64,000 nucleotides of DNA from Plectrocnemia conspersa (lineage: Eukaryota; Arthropoda; Insecta; Trichoptera; Polycentropodidae): positions 248,001 through 312,000 of the forward strand of contig VTFK01000300.1 of assembly GCA_009617715.1 (NCBI GenBank), written 5' to 3'. The position numbers were made by a program, and so were the translations under genes. Of the stretch, positions 26,801 through 38,741 are shown piece after piece. The notes under the pieces are model-generated. The model was not told where the DNA came from. It did no database searches and saw only the letters and a program-made list of their open reading frames with translations. How positions within the stretch are numbered: position 1 is the stretch's first letter; each line of letters starts with the position of its first letter.

Positions 26801-29800
26801 CAACACTAAATGGCGCGGCGATCGTTAATTTTTAAGCGGACAATTTTATATTTTACCCAATACCTTAAGCGACACTTAACCTTTCTTTTTAACTTTAACG
26901 ACCTTCAGCGCATTATTGATGTTTTAATAAAACGTTTAGTAATTTGAAATAAATCGAACTACGCTCGTATCGGTTGTTTTCTCATGGCATGTCAAATTGT
27001 GTGAACTAAAAGTGGAAATTTTCTCTATGGACTGTATAGAATAGACTATGACAAACAAGAAGCCTTTGAGGTGTGCTGTTTGCTCCCTAGATCCACGACC
27101 GGAAATTAAAAAAATGTCCTCGATTAAAAGTTGACGTCAAGAAGACCTACATATATATATATACTATTATATGCAATACAGTTAATAGTTCATTTGATCA
27201 CGCGGTTTATTAAGATTCGCTTAAACTGTTCTTCAAAGTGATAGGTTTCAAGATTCTGCGTGGTACTACAATTTAGATAGTGAATTACAATTATTCTTTA
27301 TTTCTTAGATAGTGAATTACAATTATTCTTTAAATATGGATGAGCAATGAAGTATTTTGTTTAGGCTAAAATGCATATTTTAAACTTGAACCCTAAATAA
27401 TATTTAATAATGTTTAGACACAAGTGTCTTGTTATATTAATAATTAAATTGTACATCAAATAGAAAAAAAAATATATATATATATATTTCATTAAAAATG
27501 TATTTACAAGATTTTTATTTCATTATTATGAATGTAATTATTTTATTATGGAATCGAATAGATATTTGTCAGAATTATTCTATCATCAATTAACCATAAA
27601 ATTGGTTATAACTCATTTGGGTATTATTTACAAAGGGTAAATTTTACTTCAGAATTTCGCATCTGTAATCCGGTTTAAAAATTAGATTTATAGGAAATGA
27701 ATACTTTTGATATTGAATCTGTTTTAAACATTTACATTTTACGTATACACATAATATATGTAATTTATATGTAGGTTTACGGTTTCATTACTTTTGTAAA
27801 ATAAAATTTCTTGGAATGCTTATTATTGAATCTTGATTTCTAGCAGTGCTTTATTATTTTGACAAAATCTTGTATGAAAATGTTTTTGTTATTTTAATTA
27901 AGTTGAAGTCCCAGAAGTCTTGGATCAAATTTATTTTCAATTTCATAGAATTATTTTTCAACAAATGTGCTTTAAATTGAATACAGTAATTCGTCATTCC
28001 TATTTTAATAAAATAAAATAATGCTTCAATTTTACATGGTTGAATATTAATTAGAAAATCTACATAAAACGCAATTTATAATCGAATCTGTTAAATTCAT
28101 AATTAAATAATTGATAATTACGGTATAGCTATAAATAATTAATAATAATGAATAAACAATTTACTTTAAACGAAGATTATAATATTTTAAAACATATTGT
28201 GTTATTATTAATGCTGTATTTTTTTAATGTTATATAAAATAAATCACTGAAAGAATATAATCATTTTTTATTTTTTTTTATAACCCTGAAATTTATAAAT
28301 GTAATCAATTATTTTAGTTATTATTTTTACCACTGAAAGAAATATATGATATGAAGTTGCCTTATAAAACTTTTCATATTCACTTTCACTTCGGTATGAA
28401 ATTAAGTTTATTATTAGTTTATTTTCACTTCATAAAGAAAATCTTCAAGTTTGCCTGGTTTCTAAGTAGCTTTATTAATTATTATTTTTTTTAATTAATC
28501 TTGTTAGTTAGGTTAAATTAATTAATGATTTTAATTGTATAAATTTTAAATTACGCATTTTTACACAGTTTCTTTAAAAAAATCAATGAACAATAACCAT
28601 GATCTAAACATTACGCATAAATTAAATCACATCTGCGCAATAAATTAATCATAATAATAATTTATGCGAATGCAAGTATGTAAGGACATCTTCAAAGGTA
28701 AGCCAATGGCGCTTGACGATGACACAATGTCCACTTATTGCAATTGTATCAACGGAGAATTGGAACAATTTAATTCGGATTAAGCATAAGTGGCGGCTAC
28801 TTCCTCAGCAACCAACTGACCGACGAGATGATGATGTGATCATTACGATCCTTTGAGCTTAATTTACTTGTTAATAAGCGATTGTATCACATTTTTGACC
28901 TTAATCGGTTTGTTTTACAACTTTCTGTGGAAGGTCAGGTGTGTTAGTAATTAAATAGAGCATTTAAATAATTATAATTTACTGCCTTTTGAAAACGAAT
29001 GAGGAATACTTTATAAACACATCATATGAATAAAATAACTGTTATTAAAATTTGATAGCTTAATTGAATTTGATAAACTCAAATATAATAAAAAAAATGA
29101 TTAAATTGTTTTTATAAATGGTATAAAATGAAGCTATAAAGTTTAATGAAATTTTTTCTCTCGTATTCAAATTAGCTTGTTAAGAGACAAAATTCGATAC
29201 CATTATGATGTGATCCATTTCCTAGTACGCTTGTTATGGAATTTGTCGCCTACCAAATTATACAAAAACACATAAATAGTCGAAACATGATATCCTTCAA
29301 ATAATGACAATTTTCTCACTTTCCTTTTTCGAGATTTATTCTGTGTTGGTCTCTAAAAAATGTAAGTGACTGCTTACATGAAAAGCGACTGCTTTTTAAA
29401 CGGTCATCTTGGACTTATTTCTAGTTAAAATCAAAAATATCATTTTGGATTTTTGAAGGAAATATATTCCCTGTCTGGGTGTCCTTTGGATAGTTTTTCT
29501 TTTGGTATAGATATGACTGTTATTCTTTGTCAAGGCATTTGCAACAGATACTTTTAAACTTCCCTGATTTTTGTGACTTGATCTGCTAAAAGATTTTCTC
29601 ACGGTGGTGTTCCATTTTAACAAAGAAACACCCCTTTGTTTTAGCTGGTTAAAACTGGTCTTTGTATATCATATGCTGGACTGGCCCTTTTTATTATTTA
29701 ATAGCATAATAATCATATTTTCACTTGTGTAAATTTGCTTAAAAAAATCTGGCAAATTAACTATTTCATTAAAAGGTGGTTCAATTTATAAATCATAATT

Positions 29801-30001
29801 GACTTTTTAATTTTAATTAATCACTTAAATAGTTTTTAAATATTATTATTAGGTACTTTTATGATTATTTAAAATCCACAAAATAACCAAAACGTTATAT
29901 ATTTTTAGATAATTAAATTTGAAGAGTATGAATTTTTAGAATTGATGGCCAAATTGTGTATCTGATGATAGTTTAATATATAAAGTATAGATATAACTTA
30001 C
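23873..30001. other. AT-rich DNA, putative first intron of the minus-strand gene
   Basis: Largely AT-rich without supported exons. Contains an (AT)n run (27472-27488), a short tandem duplication (listed), and a less AT-rich patch at 28665-28950. The minus-strand frame at 29396-29623 (lysine/serine-rich) has no splice or family support and is not called. Confidence 0.45.
27273..27332. repeat. Perfect 28-bp direct repeat, period 32
   Basis: A 28-base string beginning TTAGATAGTGAATTACAA occurs at 27273-27300 and exactly again at 27305-27332, separated by 4 bases. Identity indicates a recent local duplication. Confidence 0.9.
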
Positions 30002-30069
30002 TTAGATGTGTACAGACGTTGTAGGTTCAGGCGGGGGAGTCGAATTGGCGAGTCTTGAGAGTCCGTCAT
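30002..30069 (-). CDS. First coding exon of an unrecognised minus-strand gene
   Basis: On the minus strand an ATG in excellent insect start context (CACAACATGA; ATG at 30069-30067) opens 22 codons plus two bases, ending at a perfect donor TCTAA|GTAAGT (GT at 30001-30000). The peptide begins MTDSQDSPIRLPRL and ends NLQRLYTS, with a split lysine. The segment is far less AT-rich than its flanks. Phase 2 matches the acceptor of the exon at 23440-23552. The family was not recognised. The exon lies about 1.8 kb from, and points away from, the first Ndae1 exon candidate. Confidence 0.5.
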
Positions 30070-31843
30070 GTTGTGTTTGATTGGTGATGAGTGATGGCCG
30101 TCCATCTAATGAGTATTAAGCGATTCTCTAGTAATTCGTGATTTGACCGAGTGTCATATCTTTTGCAATAGTCCTTTGTGAAAGCTTTGATTAATTGCTT
30201 TAGGGGCTCGCTCCATCTTCAAATCTAATCCATTGTGAGAGATTCAAGGTGGATTAATTATAATTCAAATATTAGATGCAAAATTATTAATATTTTTTCT
30301 ATGCGAGTTTCATAAAGAGTTTTTTGGTAAATTTATGACTTTCGAAAGCGTGGTTATTGTGCAATTCTGATGTTCATTATTGTGAGCCAAACCATTTTCG
30401 TTTAAATACAAATATGAATAAATAAATTGCTCGTTGTACTTTATAATTATAGATTTTAATTTGTGTATATCTATAATTAATATAACTGTATTATATTTTA
30501 TTTCACTACAGTTTTAATACGTTTTCTCTGCTGTATTAAAACTTTCATTAAACTAATACGCACCTAAGAAATAATTACTATCCTATTTTATAATTCATAC
30601 GTACATAAGTAGATACTTGTTAAAATATGTATTATTTTAATCGAGGCCCTGTTTAAATATCGAGATGCTTAATTATATCATTCGTCAAATAATTTTGTAT
30701 TCTCAAATATTTAGAAATACACAAAATGACTTTTATTCTTAAAATAGTAGATAAAACAATTTTAAATTACTTCAAAACTACAACTTTATTGTCAGCACCG
30801 GTTAAATTATTTTATACAGATATATTTTAAGTCACTGTTACATCTGAAAAATCATCGACAATTAGTTGTTTAACATTCACAATAATAAAAATAGTACTAG
30901 TAGTATTAAATAGGCTTTTTATAAAATACTTAAGGGTAGCAATAATTAACTCGATATCTCTTACAATGTCGATCTTTAAATACTCAAATATTATAAAATG
31001 ATATTTAAGAACGTGATTGATAAACCTTTAGCATTAACATGGATCAGTAACATTTAAAGTTAAGAATTAAATAGAATTCCCCAAATGTTAATTATTAGAT
31101 TTAATTGAATCTATTATTAATATTTTTTATTGTCCTATAGAATTTCTGTTATTCATGTTTATTAAATATAGCTATACATTATTTAAATGTCAGATATTAA
31201 ACTATTTATCATGCAAATCAACTAAACAACCTCTAAGATTGAACTAGATCTATAGATTAGAAGTATTAATTCTAAAGATTACAATGATACTTCAGCATAA
31301 GCGGTTCTAATGTGATTATATACAATAAAAACACTTAGTTTGCGTAACCTTGATCGTTTTTAATCTAATTGCATTAAAATCACTATTTTATTTTCAATAT
31401 ACAGTTTTTAATTGTTATTAAAATTAATACAATTTCATAAGTAATCCTTGAAAATTATTTTTCAATAACAGGGAAAGTTTATTTTATACATCCCATATTA
31501 ATAATATCATTATTGTTAGATTCGCTTTCGGAGCGTGCAGTTCCTGTAACTGTTTGGTGCATTCGTGACTAATTCTGTGAGTGTTATTAGTTTTATTTAT
31601 GTATAAATTCCAATGAGCCACACATAATAATATGTAAATAAATTAACAAAACAATGCCAGTGCTTAAACTTGTTTGCGAGATAATTCTTCGGTCATAAAC
31701 GACAGTAGTTCATCGGTATTCCGACTGACCGCACGAGTGTTGATAATTCTTTAGTAATGTTATTAATTTAATAATAATAATAATAACTGACATAAATATA
31801 TAAATCATACATATTATTCATAGTAATCATAGTAATTATAATA
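30070..31843. promoter_or_regulatory. Putative divergent promoter region between the minus-strand gene and Ndae1
   Basis: Lies between the ATG exon at 30069 (minus) and the ATG exon at 31844 (plus). GC-richer shoulders occur at 30070-30270 and 31520-31760, separated by AT-rich DNA. The right shoulder contains AGCGTGCAGTTCC, an arthropod-like initiator string. TSS positions are not determinable by eye. Shared regulation is inferred from geometry only. Confidence 0.4.
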
Positions 31844-31917
31844 ATGTCTGAAATAAATGTGCAAAACGTCTTAAACATGACTTTCGTCAATATGTTCTTC
31901 GATAAATCTAGTTCAAA
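31844..31917 (+). CDS. Ndae1: Candidate distal first coding exon of Ndae1
   Basis: ATG at 31844 opens 24 codons plus two bases, closing on a perfect donor (TCAAA|GTAAGTG, GT at 31918). The peptide begins MSEINVQNVLNMTF and ends FDKSSS plus a split lysine. Spliced to the acceptor at 48741 it reads K-Q-G-S-M-D-P-P, in frame with the recognised Ndae1 coding exon. The intron would be about 16.8 kb. The N-terminus of SLC4 exchangers commonly varies by promoter choice, so this is plausible family behaviour, but the exon is unsupported by any homologue I can name. Confidence 0.5.
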
Positions 31918-34900
31918 GTAAGTGTAGCACTTAACTAGTAGATTAGTGCATGCTTATTTACTTTAGTCTTAAATTTTAATTAACACATTTATAAACTGTG
32001 TATTATGAATGATAATAATTTAATTGACCTTGATACAACATGTCATTTCCTTTGTTATAAACGAGTACAATATGAAGTACTTTTTATTAGTTCGTTTTAT
32101 GTATAAAAATAACTTTCCCTTTCGAATCATTATTTTTTAATGAACACAATAGAAACTACAACCGTGACATGGTTTTTAATGGAATAAATCTTTATGGATT
32201 TCACAATTGACCATGGCGATTGCTCTTCACAATTAACTGATAAAATATATGTTTGACATAAGATAGCCTCTTGACGAAAATTGTCGCAACTTTGCTAAAA
32301 AAAAAAACAATTCCTTCAGGGCTATGAACCACTCAAGCTTTCACGTTCATGTGACACATGTCAGTTAGCTCTTAAAAGGTTAAATATGAATTTATATCGC
32401 AGTATACAGATACAATAAACGTACATGTAGATCGTTGCCCTTTTTGTCATCACAATGAGATAATGATATGCTTTATCGATTTAATGTGTTACAAATATAA
32501 GCAATTACAAAAATAAGTGTCGTTGTTTTTTGTTTATAATTATAGTTATGGAAACAATACGCAGAATTAATAGTAAGATAAACATTTTACAATATGAGCT
32601 TCTGTTATTTTTTTTTGTGATATAATCTGCAATAACAGATCTAAAAAATCATTTTTATTACAAGGTTTTCATTTTTTAATTATTTACACAAAACATTGTA
32701 CATACAAGGATAACAAATCGCAATAACGCCCACACAGTGCATAAATGGAGTTTTACATATTCTGCATTTTTTCATAAAATTAGCATTTATTTATATTAAT
32801 TTTTATATCCGTTTTGTGAATCATCTTTGACGCCAATTTTTTGCATGTATATATTAATTTATACTTATCCCGTATTTACATAGTCTTTTGCTTCTTACGG
32901 TTTATGTTCTTTTGAGAATATTTAAGAAAATCTGCCGTTTCACGGCGACGTTTTCTAAATGTATACATGCGAAATTGCTCTATTAAAAAGAATGAGTTCA
33001 TGTACGTGATATTAAATTTCTGGAACGGAATTAGATAACAGCGACAGTCGTGAAAGTATGCAAAATAATAGTCATAACACGCCCGATCGTTTGGACAAAT
33101 ATGGAAATATGAAAAAAATAGAGATAACCCTGTACTAATTTTTTTGCGTTCTACAATGAAAACGCGTAGTATTTGTAAACATAAATGTAATCAAACAATT
33201 AACTTTAATTAAAATGTGACACATAACACTATATATCAATGATTTTATTCAAATTTAAGATTCTAAAATGTATACATATTTATAATAAATATTTATCTAT
33301 ACAAAAAACCTGTTGGTTCGTTTTTAAAATCATATTTGTTTTTCATTTTACCGAAGAATATATAGTCACCTTAGTTATTGTTGCTGTAGGTCATGATCCC
33401 TCTACGCGACCATATCGCATCGTATATTTATTAAACATGTTTTTTTGGTTCACGTGTTGATTGATAGTAAGGTGAACCCCGAAAGGCTTTGGCAAGTTAC
33501 TGTTACGGTCCGAATTGTATTGCGCCTCCTTCTGAAAACATTTTTGTATTTTTTTTATAAAGCTTGCTTATTACCTACATTTTATGATTACGTAAAAATA
33601 ATAATATTTATGTTAAAAAGTCTTTCATTATTATCTATGGCTGTCAAAAACGCAACCCACGAACTGAATTTAATGCGCAGTTAAATAAAGCGCAATATTT
33701 TATTTAATTAAAATAACTATTTATTAATACCTCTATATATTTTTTCTTTGTACAGTGAATCTATCTAATCCCAGATAGTCTTTTAAGTAGGTCATACAGC
33801 TCTGGGAGCACCGGCGAGGGCCCTTCTCTTACGCGAGGTCGAAGCCGCAACTTAACATAATACTAATTATTTTTATAATATAATACTAATATCAATGATG
33901 AGCATATACCAGTTTGACGGACGCGTGGTGACGGGTTGCAATTATTTACAGATTGGGACCGCTGCAGTAGAATGATCGGCGGACGTGGCGCCGCCGGCCG
34001 TCGTCTTGTTGTCGAGGTCCATCAAAATATTTGTTGCCCTCCGCCACCATCAGCAGCGGCGATTAATGATGATGCGGTACTGCAACTGTTTGTAAATAAT
34101 CACGTCGTCGGCCAAAACTAATGTTACAAAGAAAAATATAAGCTTAAACAAATTATTGATTTTAAAAAGTGATCTTTAAACAAATCAAAAATATTATTTT
34201 AAACAGTGCAATGTCGCCACACACAGTTCTGCGTGCAATTCCGAGAAACGGCAGTTTGTATAATTTTTTTTACAAAATCTGCTTATTAAAAAAAATCAAT
34301 CAAATAACAATTATTGTATATATTCAATAAAAAAAGTAAAAATAAGTCATTTATCATAATTTTATAAAAATGTATTTATGACTAAATTTTTGTACCGTTA
34401 TTTAGAATAACTATATTCCTTTTACATTGATAGAGCTCCTGCGATACTTTAGTGAAATATCAAGCTACTTTAGTCATCATCACTCATTGCATTTTACACA
34501 GATATGTCCTGGCAACTAAGAAAAGATTTTTTCCATAATCATAAAAGCTATCAATTACTAAAAGCCGTTTTTTAAATTATAATATGTATTAAATGAAAGC
34601 AGAATATGAAGTGCTTCTCTATCACGCAATAATTCGCTAGATTTCAAGAGAATAAGTATTGAAGCGCTTGTTTAAATTAAGCTAAAGTATTCATAATTTC
34701 TGGAAGAATGAAAAAGCTCAGTTTTAGAACATTTTAACAGGCAGGATTGTTTACCTGTCAGATATTTTTAATCAAATTAATAAGATAATTTTTTCCACTG
34801 AATGTCATTAACTAACCATTATGGATGTAACTGAAATATTACAAGTCATCTTGGGCTTAAAGAAGAGAGTACCTAGAGGTCAACTTGCAAACTTCCCATT

Positions 34901-37051
34901 TGCGTTTAAACACTCTCTTTTGATTCAATCTAACAAGCAAAGAGGCTCATAAATAAAGAAAAATGTGTAAGCAGGCCTATATTCGCGAGCAAGTCAAAAT
35001 CAAATTTTTTTTTTAAAACGATGTAATTTGATCGTATATAAATAAACTATTTTTGCCACAAAGTAATTTTCAAGTAGCAATAAATGTAATCAAATATATA
35101 ATATACGGAAATCAATTAAGAGCAACGAAAAAGTAATAATACAGAAATATTTGGGCCCATCAAAATCGTGAAAAGCCGCCGGTCGCTTGGTTGCCTGAGA
35201 TATATCAGTGTTGCCGCTTAGCGTTGTGGTCAAATAAATCAACCCCCACAAATTAGGTAGAGTTTCATAAGTCGGCTAAAGATTCGAACCCCTTAAATTT
35301 AAGCAGGCTGATTTTACGAAGACCTATGGGCTCAATCCTCCAGCATAATAAATTATGATGTTTACTAGCTCGCAATTTGCCACGAGTCAGCTGATTTAAC
35401 TCGCGAGTCATATTGCGGTCTGTAAAGCTGTGTTTAAATCTTTAAATCATATGTGGTTTGTAGCCCGCATTATATATTATGTAAATATCCACTGCTATAG
35501 ATACTACATACAAACACTAGTGTTTAAATGCATATACCCTGTATTATTCTGTATCAAAACATATTGCGTCAGAACTCAGTCAGTTAGGTTAGGTTGTATT
35601 AAATTAAAATTTATGTATGTTGATTTTTCGATTGATAGGAAGCTAGTCAATTATAAGGTTATTGTTAAATATAAATGCACTATAAAATAAAGATGATAAT
35701 TTACTATCAAATGCAATCACTATCACAATCAAAACAATATTAAAATAATATTATGATTATTAAAAAAAAAACAATATAATTTATTGTTTATTAAAATATT
35801 TTTAATAGCATATTTATTTATTTTACTTACAGTCTGAAATAGCGTATTGGATGACTACCAACGGCACTTCCAATAAAAATACCTGTCCAAACTACAAGAT
35901 TGAATCAGATGTCTACCATTGCTAGATTTGATTATAATGTTTTCACATTGAAATCCATTAAACTAACGCCTGTCACATTAGCGACAGATTCGCAATAATA
36001 TCAATAACAATTACGTGTTATTTTATATAAAAAATATATTTCTTGAAATATATTTTTTATCAATTTAAATTCAGAATTCTCTATTTTATTAATTATATTT
36101 ATGAATGTCGAGTTGATTCAACAAGTGATAGAGAATTACAGGGTTAAATTTTATTCAAATTGCCAATTTGCATATTCTATCTGAGGCAGTGAATATTATA
36201 GTATTATTCAATAAGCAATAAATTAATCTATTTTGTAGTTAAGTTATACGTGGCAATAAAACTAATAATTCAATAGTAGATTAGTAAAGTGATCTTATAT
36301 TATATAATACAAATAATATTATCAATAAAATATTCCCAATTAATAGAACAGATGCAAATACAATTAATAAGATTTTTAAATTAATATCCAAACAACTCAA
36401 CTCAACTCAACAAGACTCAGTGAGCTCTCGTATAAATGACATTTGACCTAATTTTTTGAATCTCTAGTTTTAGCCGCAGAATAAACTCGTTACAATCTCA
36501 CACACTGTATTTGATATGGAGACATTATAAATAGATTTGTATTGTTGAGTCCTTGATTTTAAACCAAGCATAAGTCCTGATTCTTAATCAATGGTATCCT
36601 TTACAAGTTAAATATTTTTCAGAATACAACTTTAGCGTCGATTTTTAAACAATATTTTGAAAATCGTCGAACCCATTACAATTCCACTTGTTTTAAAACT
36701 ATTTTGATGTTTTTAAGAACAAAGTATAATTTAATAAATAATATGCGTTTTTCTAATATTTTTTAAATAATATTGTGACTTTTAGCTAGCCCTTTCTATC
36801 TTTAAAATATATTATTTTTACGTGCAGTTAAGCTTTTAGTTACTACATCTTAAATAAACAAAATGCTTATTAAAATAAAGAAAATTACGTTAGATAAACT
36901 GATTTCTTATAGAAGTATAATAATGAAATAATCACACCTGAAAATAAATTACTGCTTCTGAGCTAGATATGTTGAGAAATTTCGTGTTAAATGCTGTCAA
37001 TAGAGGAAATTTTATGTAGCTCACTGATAGGGGTCATTCATATTATATCAG
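31918..37051. other. AT-rich DNA, putative Ndae1 intron
   Basis: Mostly AT-rich. GC-richer patches lie at 33750-34130 (listed) and 35140-35290. Several chance frames (33239-33684 plus, 35430-35690 plus) lack support. Confidence 0.45.
33750..34130. promoter_or_regulatory. GC-rich island
   Basis: Two GC-rich blocks (33780-33855 and 33915-34115). The second has GGCGCCGCCGGCCG, a CAGCAGCGG stretch, and two flanking TTTAC/GTAAA strings (TTATTTACAG, TTTGTAAATAA) resembling forkhead targets. A 61-codon plus-strand frame (33936-34121) covers it but lacks splice or family support. Candidate intronic enhancer or promoter. Confidence 0.33.
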
Positions 37052-37424
37052 CAGTAAAGAATTAATACAAATTTTGTCGAACTTGGCATTTCAATTACAA
37101 ATGAACGAAATTCAATATCATTGATTTATATGTGATAATGAAATATTTTACTGGAATATGTTCCTTATCAGGTTTAAAAGTAACATTACGCCTTCACATT
37201 GTCGCATTTTCAATAAAAAATAATATTCTTATTTACATTATTGTTCATTACCATATTTTCATTATAAAATGCGACAATATGAAGGCGCAATGTCACCTTT
37301 AAACCTGATAAGGAACAAATTCCAGTAAAATATTTCATTATCACAAATAATTTAATGATATTGAATTTCGTCCATTTGTAATTGAAATGTTAAGTTCGAC
37401 AAAATTGATATTAATACCTTACTG
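37052..37424. mobile_element. Foldback / MITE-like element with long inverted arms
   Basis: Two arms of about 155 bp (37052-37210 and 37266-37424) are reverse complements at roughly 85-90 percent by eye. They share, for example, TCCTTATCAGGTTTAAA (left) against its complement (right) and ATTGTCGCATTTT next to the loop. The loop of about 55 bp is AT-rich. No open frame is present. Outer ends read AGTAAAG/CTTACT with no clear target-site duplication, so the superfamily is unassigned. Confidence 0.75.
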
Positions 37425-38687
37425 AGACATACGGGATATTATTAACGCTGAACATTGTATAAAAACTCATAAATATCACACTTGACACATAACAATATGG
37501 TATGTTATAGTCAAGGTTCAAATCTGACATCCTGCCATATTAACCTCAATCACGTAAAGGAAAATGTCCGGAAAACGTCCATAAATTCAGTGCACATTTG
37601 AGAATTGCTAAGTAACAGTGTGGGATATGATGCATTTCATAAATATACGTACATTAAATTAAATATTATATTTTTTAGTATTTATTACGACTTTTTTGAC
37701 ATTTAATTAAACGCTCAGAGTTGAATCTGTTAACTAACTCACCACCTGACTTAGCGGATTAAACTTTGTCACGTGAAAAGTTTATAGCTTCTGTGGATTT
37801 CTCGCTAAACTTTGCACTATCTATTTTTACCAAGTAAAAAGTTGCTCTATGTAGTGCTGAGGAGAGAGGTATAACTCGATATGAAGAATAGAATTGTATA
37901 TAAATGTAAATTATGCAATGGAAAATCCCAAGTTTATATTATGTATCTTATAATAAGATATTAATATAAATTATAAGATTTTAGTTAAACCATATTATTT
38001 AATAAATTTTTGTTGCAGTATCATAAATCCATGAAATCCATTTAATATCAAAAAGCTATAAATTGTTTCAGAATGTTAAATTGCTTATTTTATTTAAGTT
38101 AATATTTTCGAAACATATTCTAAAAGTAAAAGTACGAGACTAGTAAATATTAAGGCAATTTTTTATTTGGCTAACAAACCGAGTAATTTATCAAACCTTA
38201 TGCACAGGAGAAATTGCTTTTGAAATTCATCGCTATCTCATTACTACTGTTAGCGATATCACATAATTGCCGTGTTGCAATTTATTTGTAAAAGATAATA
38301 ACTAATGCTTTTGCAAAACACAGCGAATTAGCGACTTGATTAAAAGAAATGTTCAGGACAATAGAACACCATCGATATCAAAATCAATTAACGCTAAAAT
38401 GCGATATATTGTGCGCTTTTAAATTAACCCAGTCATTATTCAAAATAATAAAAAATTATACAATATTAGTTAATAAAGTTTACAAGTCACTTGGCAGGCA
38501 CACTTTATTAAGTAACTAGATAAACAATGCGAAGAAGTGTTCATAACTATTGTTTATAGAACCGTTACAAAAATATTGAGCTAATATGTTAGGTGAAAAA
38601 AATTGGACAGGAATTAAGAATGTTTTTCTATATATATAATGTAAAAATTCTTTAATATTTAGTTAATTAAGCTCATAGAGAATAATT

Positions 38688-38741
38688 ATAACAAGGAAGA
38701 AAAAACACAAAATTTATTTTGTGTTTTTTCTTCCTTGTTAT
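38688..38741. repeat. Perfect palindrome, 26-bp arms with 2-nt centre
   Basis: Arms 38688-38713 and 38716-38741 are exact reverse complements separated only by TT. The arms include ACAAGGAAG followed by an A-run and CACAAAAT. Such a nearly spacer-less palindrome can extrude as a cruciform or fold as a tight RNA hairpin. Perfect identity implies recent origin or gene-conversion-like correction. Confidence 0.9.

Noticed and set aside
28665..28697. Short ATG stretch ending in CAAAG|GTAAGC, considered as a further Ndae1 first exon
   Set aside because: It ends in phase 1, which would throw the 48741 exon out of the Ndae1 frame.
33936..34121. 61-codon GC-rich plus-strand frame
   Set aside because: Low-complexity Ala/Pro/Arg from a GC-rich island; start and end lack context, so regulatory DNA is the simpler reading.
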